From a virus, in the IMG/VR virus record IMGVR_UViG_3300023278_002726, positions 1-27,808 of that record: a stretch of 27,808 nt of DNA. One strand, 5' to 3'. Made by a program: the position numbers and the translations under genes. The stretch's first letter is position 1; each line of letters begins with the position of its first letter. Below the pieces are notes generated by a model, which did not search any database, was not told the origin of the DNA, and worked only from the letters and a program-made list of their open reading frames with translations. Positions 13,868 through 20,911 of this stretch are shown in pieces.

Positions 13868-14204
13868 GTTAGCACCATTTCCAAAACCAAGGATGACACA
13901 ATCAGACAAGTGGAAAAAAAGACCTGTTGTTGTGAAGTATTGGAATTGGAAATCTTCATTGCAAAAATATGGCATCAACTTTGATTCAGGTCGGGTTGAT
14001 GTCATTTTTTTTGTGCCAATGCCAAAGTCATGGACAAAGAAGAAATGTGTGGAAATGGATGGAAAACCACATCAATCAAGACCTGACATTGACAACTTCC
14101 TGAAAGCTTTGTTTGATGCAGTATGTTCTGAAGATTCACACATTCACACAGTCACTGCAAAAAAAGTGTGGTCAAAAAAAGGAATGATTGAATTGAACAT
14201 TTAG
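13857..14204 (+). CDS. rusA: RusA-family Holliday junction resolvase
   Basis: A 115-residue endonuclease that cuts four-way DNA junctions, needed after annealing-driven recombination and before packaging. Family features are the N-terminal 'PFPKPRMTQSDKW' segment and the metal-binding region 'RPDIDNFLKALFDAV' (75-89) with acidic residues Asp77, Asp79 and Asp87, followed by 'EDSHIHTVTAKKVW'. Length is typical (about 115-130). ATG at 13857 gives MKIELAPFPKPRMT; earlier TTG codons are less likely. It overlaps the Nmad1-like gene by 11 nt and precedes promoter-like copy 2. Confidence 0.88.
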   Translation: MKIELAPFPKPRMTQSDKWKKRPVVVKYWNWKSSLQKYGINFDSGRVDVIFFVPMPKSWTKKKCVEMDGKPHQSRPDIDNFLKALFDAVCSEDSHIHTVTAKKVWSKKGMIELNI

Positions 14205-14228
14205 TTCATTTTTATATTTAAAGAAAAG
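14193..14228 (+). promoter_or_regulatory. Promoter-like element, copy 2 (TTG-AACA-17-TATATTTA)
   Basis: TTG (14193-14195) directly followed by AACA (14196-14199) lies 17 nt upstream of TATATTTA (14213-14220). This fits the Bacteroidota TTG-N17-TAnnTTTG pattern best of the five copies. The ATG of the sigma-like gene is 21 nt after the box start. The left part overlaps the end of rusA. Confidence 0.65.
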
Positions 14229-14233
14229 ACACA

Positions 14234-14821
14234 ATGGAAATGACATCTGAATTTTATGGAAAATTGTTGGTTGCTGCAAGGAACATCACAAACAATCACC
14301 AAGACCATGAAGAACTTCTTCAGGAATGCATGGTTGCACTTTATGAAAAAGACAAAGATTTCATTCAGGAACTTCATGACAACAAATCATTGCAATTCTA
14401 TTGTGTCAGAATAATGTTGAACATGTGGAATTCATCAACATCTTCATATCATTACAAATTCAGATTTCAAAAGAAATTCATGTTTGAATTCTTTGAAGGT
14501 GTTCCTGATGATTATTGTCCAAGTAATAAAAATGTTTTGACACCTACAATCCAAGAAATCAGAAACCAATTTCACAATGACTTTCTTGATGATGCAGTTG
14601 ACACAATGCATGATGTTCTTGGTGAATTGTATTGGTATGATTCAGAACTTTTCAAATTGTACAAATTTGGATCAAACAATGGAAAAAGATGGACATTGAA
14701 TTCACTTGCAGAAAAGACAGGAATTTCAAGAACATCAATTTTTGACACAACACACAGAGTGATGAAATACTTGGACAAACGAATGAAAGAAGAAACAACA
14801 CTTTTGACCTATGACATTTAA
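14234..14821 (+). CDS. Sigma-70-like transcription factor
   Basis: A 195-residue protein with two parts resembling sigma factors. Residues about 8-85 look like region 2: 'AARNITNNHQDHEELLQECM' followed by 'LQFYCVRIMLNMWNSSTSSYHYKFR', which compares with the core-binding and -10-recognising helices. Residues about 150-190, 'SLAEKTGISRTSIFDTTHRV' and 'MKYLDKRM', form a helix-turn-helix like region 4. The middle is acidic. It lacks regions 1 and 3, like ECF-type factors. It would direct host RNA polymerase to phage promoters. Its own gene sits behind copy 2 of the repeated promoter element, hinting at autoregulation. Distant homology is judged by eye. Confidence 0.65.
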   Translation: MEMTSEFYGKLLVAARNITNNHQDHEELLQECMVALYEKDKDFIQELHDNKSLQFYCVRIMLNMWNSSTSSYHYKFRFQKKFMFEFFEGVPDDYCPSNKNVLTPTIQEIRNQFHNDFLDDAVDTMHDVLGELYWYDSELFKLYKFGSNNGKRWTLNSLAEKTGISRTSIFDTTHRVMKYLDKRMKEETTLLTYDI

Positions 14822-15050
14822 AAGAACAAACATATTCATCAAATTGAAGAACTTCACAATTGCAGTGTTCAAACACATTGCAGATGGATTTGCAAAGACA
14901 TCAATTGAAACCAAAGGAAGAAGATTGTCAAAATGTTTGGATTGTCCACATTCCAAAAATGAATGGTTTGAATGCAGGGTTTGTGGCTGCAGCATTAATG
15001 AAAAGATAAAATGGAAATCTGAAAGATGTCCTGAAAACAAATGGAAATGA
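14811..15050 (+). CDS. Small zinc-ribbon-like protein
   Basis: A 79-residue basic protein with an amphipathic N-terminal half and a Cys cluster in the second half: C42-x2-C45, C55-x2-C58-G-C60 and C73 in 'RCPENKW'. The pattern 'C..C....W..C..CGC....K..W....CP..KW' recurs in Bacteroidota phages and is consistent with a zinc ribbon. It overlaps the sigma-like gene by 11 nt, so the two are co-translated, which may hint at a transcription-related role. Confidence 0.7.
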   Translation: MTFKRTNIFIKLKNFTIAVFKHIADGFAKTSIETKGRRLSKCLDCPHSKNEWFECRVCGCSINEKIKWKSERCPENKWK

Positions 15051-15089
15051 GAGAATTTGAATTAGTAGTTATTTATCCAAGTTAAAAAA

Positions 15090-15314
15090 ATGAAAGTGAT
15101 TGAACTATCAACAGACCAAATTGAAAGATTGAAAGTCCTGTTTCCAAAAATAAGGTCAGGAGTTGCACAAGACAGAAATGCAAGGATTGAAATGGTTGTT
15201 CTACACAATGACATCTTTGGTTCTAATTACAGACCAGACACAGGTTGTTCATCTTGTTTGAACACATCATTTCAGGGAATCAAAAAAGTGGCTAAAAAAT
15301 ACAATATCATATAA
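15090..15314 (+). CDS. Small hypothetical protein with one CxxC motif
   Basis: A 74-residue protein with the segment 'HNDIFGSNYRPDTGCSSCLN' (39-58) and a basic C-terminus. I have seen this motif in small proteins of Bacteroidota phages near terminase genes but know no function. A single CxxC pair could bind metal only as a dimer or with a partner. It starts after a 39-base gap. Confidence 0.65.
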   Translation: MKVIELSTDQIERLKVLFPKIRSGVAQDRNARIEMVVLHNDIFGSNYRPDTGCSSCLNTSFQGIKKVAKKYNII

Positions 15315-15316
15315 AA

Positions 15317-15553
15317 ATGGCAATAAAAACAAAACACCAAACAATTGTGAAATATGATTGTGAAGAAACAAATTTTGAATCTTTTGAGAATCAATATTTT
15401 GACATTCCAAAAATCATCAATTCTGACATCACACATCAATTGTACTTTGGACATGTTCCAAACTATTACGCAGATTTAGAAAGGGAATTTTCACATCAAC
15501 ACAAAAACATTCAAATTGAAAAAGATGCAGAATCCTTGGTCAATTATAGATGA
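15317..15553 (+). CDS. Small hypothetical protein
   Basis: A 78-residue protein starting 2 nt after the preceding stop behind an A-rich leader. It is polar, with Asp/Glu and aromatic residues ('NQYFDIPKIINSDITHQLYF') and no recognised domain. Its end overlaps the next gene by 29 nt. Codon use is a little richer in TA steps than its neighbours. Confidence 0.6.
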   Translation: MAIKTKHQTIVKYDCEETNFESFENQYFDIPKIINSDITHQLYFGHVPNYYADLEREFSHQHKNIQIEKDAESLVNYR

Positions 15554-15704
15554 CAAAGATGACCATGAATGTTCTTGGTGTCAATATGAATTCAATGCAG
15601 AAGATGAAGGTGAATTGATTGTTCATGAAAAGCATTGTGACATTTTATGTGGTCAATGTTTGGAAAAATACATCAAAGAAATTATAAAAATATATAATCA
15701 ATGA
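15525..15704 (+). CDS. Small Cys/His-rich putative zinc-binding protein
   Basis: A 59-residue protein with H14-x-C16-x2-C19 near the N-terminus and H34, H37, C38, C42-x2-C45 later, an arrangement consistent with a treble-clef or zinc-ribbon fold. ATG at 15525 is preferred over an in-frame TTG three codons earlier. It overlaps the previous gene by 29 nt and the next by 4 nt (ATGA). No family is recognised. Confidence 0.6.
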   Translation: MQNPWSIIDDKDDHECSWCQYEFNAEDEGELIVHEKHCDILCGQCLEKYIKEIIKIYNQ

Positions 15705-15898
15705 AAGAAGAAACACACAAACTTTTGGAACAAGCACATCACCTTGTCATCAAAGTGACAGGAATTGACATTTCAAAAAAAGAAAGACAAGAAGTCTTGA
15801 AAGAAGTCCGATCCATTTACAAACAAATCAAAGAAATTGACCTTGATGTTTGGAAATTGATAGACATTGATGACAATCACAAGACAATAAATTCTTGA
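15701..15898 (+). CDS. Small helical hypothetical protein
   Basis: A 65-residue charged helical protein ('KKERQEVLKEVRSIYKQIKE' at about 26-45), coupled to the previous gene by ATGA. It ends 30 nt before the terminase small subunit. Probably a small coiled-coil protein; no function is visible. Confidence 0.6.
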   Translation: MKEETHKLLEQAHHLVIKVTGIDISKKERQEVLKEVRSIYKQIKEIDLDVWKLIDIDDNHKTINS

Positions 15899-15928
15899 CA
15901 AAGTGGACACTATAAAAAAAGAAAAGAA

Positions 15929-16264
15929 ATGAGAAAAAATGACAAAGGAACATTCATTGAAGTGTTCAGCAAAAAGGCTGCAAACATTGGTGCAACTTGC
16001 AGAGCAATTGGAATTTCAAGACAGACATTCTACAATTGGAAAAATGATGACCAAGATTTTGCAGAAAAGATTTTCAATGCACAAGAAGATTTACTTGACA
16101 ATGCAGAATCAAAGCTGCAGGAACACATCAACAATGATGACAAGATTTGCACAATGTTCTTTTTGAAAACAAAAGGAAAGTCAAGAGGTTATTCAGAAAG
16201 ACAAGAAATTGAACACCAAGGAAAGAATGTGAACATTGAAATCCAACTTGAAAAACCTGAATGA
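15929..16264 (+). CDS. terS: Terminase small subunit
   Basis: A 111-residue protein with an N-terminal helix-turn-helix, 'NIGATCRAIGISRQTFYNWK' (about 19-38), of the type used by small terminase subunits to bind the packaging site. A helical middle (about 45-85) would form the oligomer ring, and 'FFLKTKGKSRGYSERQEIEH' is a frequent signature in HTH-type small terminases. The basic/acidic C-terminal tail probably contacts the large subunit. Its stop overlaps the large-subunit start (ATGA at 16261), and that partnership strongly supports the call. Confidence 0.88.
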   Translation: MRKNDKGTFIEVFSKKAANIGATCRAIGISRQTFYNWKNDDQDFAEKIFNAQEDLLDNAESKLQEHINNDDKICTMFFLKTKGKSRGYSERQEIEHQGKNVNIEIQLEKPE

Positions 16265-17574
16265 AACCACAGTTGACAAAACAACAGAATGAATGCATGT
16301 GGCATTTGTTGAATGATGACAAGACAACTGAAGTCTTGTTTGGTGGTGGTGCAGGTGGTGGAAAATCATTCATCCTTTGTGCGTATTCAATCACCATGTG
16401 TTTGAAGTATGAAGGAATCAGGGGATTAATTGGAAGGTCTAAATTGGACACATTGAAGAAGACAACACTGAACACATTTTTTGATGTCTGTGGTCAATGG
16501 GGATTGGTTAGTGGTGAACACTACACATTCAATGGTCAGTCAAACATCATTTCATTTTACAATGGTTCTGAAATCATTTTGAAAGATTTGTTTCTTTATC
16601 CATCAGACAGGAATTTTGATTCACTTGGATCGTTGGAAATCACATTTGCTTGTGTTGATGAATGCAACATGATTGTTCAGAAAGGTGTGCAAGTTCTTGC
16701 ATCAAGGATTAGATACAAACTTGATGAATTCAATCTTGTTCCAAAGATATTGATGACATGCAATCCTGCAAAAAATTGGGTATATTCTGATTTTTACAGA
16801 CCATGGAAAGATGACAATCTTCCAAATCACAGAAAGTTCATTCAGACATTGGTTGATGACAATCCATTTGTTTCAAGACATTACAAAGACCAATTGAACA
16901 AATTGGACATTGTGTCAAAACAAAGGTTGTTATTTGGTGACTGGGAATTTGATGAAACCAAAGATTCATTGATTGAATTCAATTCAATTTCACACATGTT
17001 CAATTTCACAGAAAAGTCAAGTGGTGAAATGTTCATCAGTTGTGATGTTGCAAGGTATGGTGCAGACAAGACTGTGGTGATGCTATGGAAAGACCTATCA
17101 GTCAAGAAAATTGTTGTTCTTGAAAGGTCATCAGTTGTTGAGGTTGCACAATTGGTTCAGGATTTGATGAATGAATACAGTGTCAGAAGTTCCAATGTTG
17201 TGATTGATTCAGATGGTGTTGGTGGTGGTGTTTCAGACCTATTGAAAGGAACAAAATCATTTGTGAATAATGCAAGACCATTGATGAACCAAAACTTCAA
17301 CAACATCAAGTCACAGTGTTTCTTCAAACTTGCAGACTTAATCAATGCAGGTGAATTGTCTGTGAATTGTCCTGATTCAAGAATTCAACAATTGATTGTT
17401 GATGAATTGTCAGTCATCAAAAGGAAAGACATGGACAAAGATGGAAAGATGCAAATCATTCCAAAAGACCAAATGAAGGATTTGATTGGAAGGTCACCTG
17501 ACTTTGCAGATTGTTTGATGATGAGGATGTATTATGAATTGAATCCAAATGTTGGAAAATACTTTGTTCAATAG
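16261..17574 (+). CDS. terL: Terminase large subunit (packaging ATPase/nuclease)
   Basis: A 437-residue motor that pumps DNA into the head and cuts it. Walker A is GGGAGGGKS (28-36), Walker B 'ITFACVDE' (127-134), and 'KILMTCNPAKNWVYSDFYRP' is the coupling-motif region. The nuclease half has 'ISCDVARYGADKT' (about 258-270), 'VIDSDGVGGG' (about 316-325) and 'SPDFADCLMM' (about 413-422), supplying the RNase H-like acidic residues. Length is typical. All catalytic residues appear intact. It lies directly after terS and before the tail genes rather than before the portal, which is far away at 2578. Confidence 0.95.
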   Translation: MKPQLTKQQNECMWHLLNDDKTTEVLFGGGAGGGKSFILCAYSITMCLKYEGIRGLIGRSKLDTLKKTTLNTFFDVCGQWGLVSGEHYTFNGQSNIISFYNGSEIILKDLFLYPSDRNFDSLGSLEITFACVDECNMIVQKGVQVLASRIRYKLDEFNLVPKILMTCNPAKNWVYSDFYRPWKDDNLPNHRKFIQTLVDDNPFVSRHYKDQLNKLDIVSKQRLLFGDWEFDETKDSLIEFNSISHMFNFTEKSSGEMFISCDVARYGADKTVVMLWKDLSVKKIVVLERSSVVEVAQLVQDLMNEYSVRSSNVVIDSDGVGGGVSDLLKGTKSFVNNARPLMNQNFNNIKSQCFFKLADLINAGELSVNCPDSRIQQLIVDELSVIKRKDMDKDGKMQIIPKDQMKDLIGRSPDFADCLMMRMYYELNPNVGKYFVQ

Positions 17575-17579
17575 TAACA

Positions 17580-17605
17580 AACTAAAAATTGAATTTTTAT
17601 ATTTA
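17580..17605 (+). promoter_or_regulatory. Promoter-like element, copy 3
   Basis: TATATTTA (17598-17605) follows AAC at 17580 at a distance of 18 nt, one more than in the other copies, and is followed by an A-rich leader. The tail chaperone ATG is 18 nt after the box start. The AT-rich segment just upstream of the box (TTGAATTTT) resembles copies 1 and 2. Confidence 0.55.
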
Positions 17606-17615
17606 AAAAAAAGAA

Positions 17616-18284
17616 ATGAAGACAATCACAATCACAGACAATGACAAGGTGTTCAACTACACAATTCCAGAAACATGGAAACAAGTGTCATTGGCACAAT
17701 ATCAGAAACTGATGTCAGTTGAAATGGATGAAATGACTGAACAACAATTGATGTTTCATTTGATTGAATCATTGATTGAAATTCCTTCACAAAAGATTGT
17801 GGATTTGAAGAAGTCAGATGTTGAAGAAGTGTTCAAACATTTGATGGAACTTGCACAATCCAAACCATCAGAACATTTGAATTTGATTGTTGAAATTGAT
17901 GGTGTTGAATATGGATTCAATTCAAAGCTTTCAGACATCACCATTGGTGAATTTGGTGATTTGGACACATACCTTCAAGATGGTTTCAAGAACCTTGACA
18001 AAGTGATGTCAATCCTTTACAGACCTATTGTTGACAAGGACAAGAAATCATTCAGGGTTGAAAAATATGACTTTGACAAGTGTGATGAAAGAACAGAATT
18101 GTTCAAAAACAAAATGTCAATAGATTCAATTTATGGATGTCTGTGTTTTTTTTTGAATTTAGGTCAAGAATATACACTGACTTCAATCCATTATTTGAAG
18201 AAACAAAACAAGAAAAAGGAATCAAAACAGATGAAGAAAGTTTTGGAAACAAGTGGGGATGGTATGCAATCTTCTACAAATTGA
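17616..18284 (+). CDS. Tail assembly chaperone, zero-frame product (gpG-like)
   Basis: A 222-residue acidic, helical protein beginning MKTITITDNDKVFNYTIPETW, which I associate with tail assembly chaperones of Bacteroidota phages. Such proteins coat the tape measure during tail assembly and are made as a short form and a frameshifted long form. Here the frame crosses nine T (18146-18154), and a -1 frame opens just past it with a chaperone-like C-terminal half. Unshifted translation gives a basic tail ('KKQNKKKESKQMKKV') of 43 residues after the slip site. It is separated from terL by copy 3 of the promoter-like element. The tape measure gene is 6.3 kb away, unusual for a chaperone. Confidence 0.75.
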   Translation: MKTITITDNDKVFNYTIPETWKQVSLAQYQKLMSVEMDEMTEQQLMFHLIESLIEIPSQKIVDLKKSDVEEVFKHLMELAQSKPSEHLNLIVEIDGVEYGFNSKLSDITIGEFGDLDTYLQDGFKNLDKVMSILYRPIVDKDKKSFRVEKYDFDKCDERTELFKNKMSIDSIYGCLCFFLNLGQEYTLTSIHYLKKQNKKKESKQMKKVLETSGDGMQSSTN

Positions 18285-18388
18285 CAGATGGTGATTTTTT
18301 GAAATTGGAAAATGTGATTGAAAGACCATTGACAGAATGTTTGACATGGCTTTCATTCCAAAAAGATATTGAAACAATAAAACAATAA
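18137..18388 (+). CDS. Tail assembly chaperone, -1 frame C-terminal part (gpT-like)
   Basis: This frame lies -1 relative to the chaperone gene and overlaps it by 148 nt. Entered by slippage on T-TTT-TTT at 18146-18152, it would give a fusion of 179 + 78 = 257 residues. It contains 'FGNKWGWYAIFYKLTDGDFL' and 'RPLTECLTWLSFQKDIE', a pattern seen in the second half of tail chaperones (Trp-rich helix, then a short helix). An ATG at 18137 just before the T-run could also allow separate translation (83 residues), but the leader offers nothing special. The next gene begins 2 nt after its stop. Confidence 0.7.
   Translation: MSVFFFEFRSRIYTDFNPLFEETKQEKGIKTDEESFGNKWGWYAIFYKLTDGDFLKLENVIERPLTECLTWLSFQKDIETIKQ
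18146..18152 (+). other. Candidate -1 ribosomal frameshift (slippery) site
   Basis: T-TTT-TTT in zero frame, part of a run of nine T (18146-18154), satisfies the X-XXY-YYZ rule for -1 slippage. It sits within the overlap of the two chaperone frames, where such a site is expected. No strong downstream pseudoknot was found by eye; a homopolymer could slip without one, and transcriptional slippage is an alternative. Confidence 0.65.
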
Positions 18389-18390
18389 AA

Positions 18391-18864
18391 ATGGCAACAA
18401 GTGTTATCACATACAATCAAATCCTGGCAGTTTGGAAACAGATTGCAGAAAATCATCAACAAGTCAAGACATTCACAATCGGTGATATTTTTGAAGTGGA
18501 TGCAAACACTGTGGTCTTTCCACAAGTGCATCTAATCACAGAACAAGCATCAATTTCAAAACATGAATTGACCTATTCATTCAAGTTGATTGCAATGGAT
18601 TTGGTTGAACCTGATGAATCAAATGAAGATGAAGTGTTGTCAGACTGTCTGCAATACATTCAAGATTTTGTTGCAGTGTGGAAAAATGGTGTGACAAGTG
18701 CATCACCAACATTCACAATTGATTCACAAGACTACAGAATCAGTGAAAATGTTTCTTGCAATCCATTCACAGAAAGGTTTGACACAAGGGTTTCAGGATG
18801 GGTTGGTGATTTTTCAATTTCAGTTGATTACAGTGCAAATGCTTGTGTTGTTCCAATAAATTGA
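18391..18864 (+). CDS. Probable tail completion/terminator protein
   Basis: A 157-residue alpha/beta protein: an N-terminal helix ('QILAVWKQIAENHQQVKTFT'), then 'GDIFEVDANTVVFPQVHLIT', 'HELTYSFKLIAMDLVEPDES' and a beta-rich end. A compact protein with this helix-strand order, encoded next to the tail chaperone and the gp10-like gene, resembles tail-terminator proteins that cap the tube and join it to the neck. This is a fold-level guess. It is followed by a 110-base non-coding gap. Confidence 0.5.
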   Translation: MATSVITYNQILAVWKQIAENHQQVKTFTIGDIFEVDANTVVFPQVHLITEQASISKHELTYSFKLIAMDLVEPDESNEDEVLSDCLQYIQDFVAVWKNGVTSASPTFTIDSQDYRISENVSCNPFTERFDTRVSGWVGDFSISVDYSANACVVPIN

Positions 18865-18893
18865 TTGATTGTCAGTGAGTTAAGCAAAACACT

Positions 18894-18931
18894 TGACATC
18901 AATTTGACAACAAAATGACATCAATTTGACA
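18894..18931 (+). repeat. Tandem direct repeat in a non-coding gap
   Basis: TGACATCAATTTGACA occurs exactly twice, at 18894-18909 and 18916-18931, with a 22-bp period (about two helical turns). It lies upstream of the GTG-start gene at 18975, within the 110-base gap 18865-18974. It could be a regulator site or promoter upstream element. Similar words are common in this genome's coding sequence, so chance is not excluded. Confidence 0.6.
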
Positions 18932-18974
18932 CATACAAGAATGAAAAGAATGATAAGATTAATAATTATATATA

Positions 18975-19526
18975 GTGAAGGCATTAATTAGAACTGAAAA
19001 AGTTTTGAATTTATTCGCAAAAAAAGTGGTGAAAGATGCACAAAGCGAATTGGCAAGACAAGGAAAGAACACTTCAGGTGAACTTTCACAGTCACTTGGG
19101 TACACTATCACCAAAAATCAAAATGGTGGTCTGTCGCTTGAGTTTATTGGCTCTAATTACGCAAAATTTGTGGATCAGGGAATGCAAGGGAAATTCAGTT
19201 CTGCAAAAGCACCAAATTCACCTTATAGATTTGGAAGTGGTTCTGCAAGTGGTTCATGGAAATCATTCACTGCATCACTTGACAAATGGATTGTGAAAAA
19301 AGGTCTTGCAGGAATTCGTGATGAAAAAGGAAGATTTGTTTCAAGGAAGTCATTGCGATTTTTGATTCAAAGATCCATTTATCTGTATGGTGTCAAGCCA
19401 TCATTCTTCTTTTCTAATCCTTTAGAAGTTGCCAAAAGTGGCTTAACAAAGAAAATTGGCAAAGCATTCATGGAAGATGCAATTGATTTCTTGGAACAAA
19501 TGAACAAAACAAAATCAAAAAAATAA
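18975..19526 (+). CDS. HK97 gp10-like neck/tail-joining protein
   Basis: A 183-residue basic protein starting at GTG (no nearby upstream ATG in frame). 'NYAKFVDQGMQGKFSSAKAP' (about 60-79) and 'YGVKPSFFFSNPLEVAK' (about 138-154) are features of HK97 gp10-like minor tail/neck proteins, where 'FVDxG' and the C-terminal 'P.FF' segments are conserved. It probably helps join tail to head. Composition in the first 200 bases (four CpG, more TA) is more ordinary than in the neighbours. GTG start and the tandem repeat upstream set it apart. It ends 3 nt before the next gene. Confidence 0.6.
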   Translation: MKALIRTEKVLNLFAKKVVKDAQSELARQGKNTSGELSQSLGYTITKNQNGGLSLEFIGSNYAKFVDQGMQGKFSSAKAPNSPYRFGSGSASGSWKSFTASLDKWIVKKGLAGIRDEKGRFVSRKSLRFLIQRSIYLYGVKPSFFFSNPLEVAKSGLTKKIGKAFMEDAIDFLEQMNKTKSKK

Positions 19527-19529
19527 AAA

Positions 19530-20909
19530 ATGGCTATCACAGTTAATCAAAAAGCATATTCAAGACAACAAATTGGTCAAAACTTTTCTGTTGCACCTGC
19601 ATTTGCACCTGCAGTTTTCGTTGTTTCTTCAACACTTACTGCAAATATAAATTTCAGATATGTTGCAGATGTTTACATCAATGAAGTTTTCAAAGTTCGT
19701 TTGATGTTTTCACCAAATAGTCAAACAAAAGGTGTTGTTGATGTTTCAAATGTTGTGCAAGATTATGTCAGTCAACAAATCAATGGTTTTGACAATGGAC
19801 AAACAGGTGGTTCATCATCAAAAAATGGTGTTCATTCAAATGTTGAACTTCATTCAATCCATCAAATTGACCAATATTCCAGGAACAATGAAGTCATGGT
19901 TGAATTTGAAGTGAAGTTTGGTGAAATGTACCAAGCAGATGCAGGTGCATCACCTATCATCTACAATGGTGCAGGTGCAGTTGGAAATCCATCAATTTCA
20001 GGTGACAAATTCCAAGTGTTCAATTCTGCAATTTGGCAATTTTCAGACTTGCAAGGTTCAAACAATGTTGAAAATGACTATTTCATGGTTGCAGGAACAG
20101 ACCAATTTTTGTCAATTATTGATGGAAGTGTCAAAAGAAAAATCAGTTTGAATCAGTATCACACACTTGCATTTTTCAATGGATTGAACAGAAGTGGAAC
20201 AACATCATTGTCAGACAGAATCAATTTCAGGTTCTACAATGCAGCAGGTTCACAAGTTTTGTTTTTCCAACAAGTCAACAATGATGCAAATGGTGGTTCA
20301 CCATACAATTCAAGTGCATACAATAGTGATGAAAACCTTTTGTTTGTTGGTTGTGGAACACAGAACATCACAAATTCAGGACAGACAATTCCTGCAGATG
20401 CTACATACTACACAATCCAAGTGGTGCAAGGTGGTCAAGGAAAGTCACAATTGTACACATTTGAAATTGACAATTGCAATGCAGACACAGAAAGATTCAA
20501 ACAATACAGACTTGGATGGTTGAATTCACTTGGTGGTTTTGATTACTACAATTTCACAATGAAAAATGAAAAGTCATTCAATATTGAAAGACAAACATTC
20601 ATGAAGACAGTTGGAACATGGCAATCTGATTCTTATCTTTATCAGCAAGGTGAAAGAGGAATTCAAGATTTGAATGTTGATGCGTTTGAAGTATTAAAGC
20701 TGCAGACAGATTGGATTTCTGACAATGAAGTTGAAATGATGCGTGAATGTTTTCTTTCACCAATGGTGTGGATGTTTGAAGGTGAAGATGTTTTTCCTGT
20801 CAATGTAGAATCAACAAACTTCATTGAATACAACCAAAAGAATGACAAGGTTTTCCAATATGAATTGGATGTCAAATTTAGTCACAAATACAGAATTCAA
20901 AACGGATAA
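19530..20909 (+). CDS. Tail protein, putative distal tail/baseplate component
   Basis: A 459-residue, beta-rich protein with no membrane or signal segment. The second half has 'KQYRLGWLNSLGGFDYYNFT' (about 320-340) and 'PMVWMFEGEDVFPVNVESTN', typical of a Bacteroidota phage tail family seen just before the large hub/adhesin protein. The first part carries 'ADVYINEVFKVRLMFSPNSQ' and many Gly/Ser/Asn turns. The large tail protein follows 2 nt after its stop. A distal-tail or baseplate role fits order and size, but no assigned fold can be proven by eye. Confidence 0.55.
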   Translation: MAITVNQKAYSRQQIGQNFSVAPAFAPAVFVVSSTLTANINFRYVADVYINEVFKVRLMFSPNSQTKGVVDVSNVVQDYVSQQINGFDNGQTGGSSSKNGVHSNVELHSIHQIDQYSRNNEVMVEFEVKFGEMYQADAGASPIIYNGAGAVGNPSISGDKFQVFNSAIWQFSDLQGSNNVENDYFMVAGTDQFLSIIDGSVKRKISLNQYHTLAFFNGLNRSGTTSLSDRINFRFYNAAGSQVLFFQQVNNDANGGSPYNSSAYNSDENLLFVGCGTQNITNSGQTIPADATYYTIQVVQGGQGKSQLYTFEIDNCNADTERFKQYRLGWLNSLGGFDYYNFTMKNEKSFNIERQTFMKTVGTWQSDSYLYQQGERGIQDLNVDAFEVLKLQTDWISDNEVEMMRECFLSPMVWMFEGEDVFPVNVESTNFIEYNQKNDKVFQYELDVKFSHKYRIQNG

Positions 20910-20911
20910 AA

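Noticed and set aside
18894-18931. The tandem repeat as a minimal CRISPR array
   Set aside because: Only two copies, a 6-base gap between them, no cas genes and no longer array.
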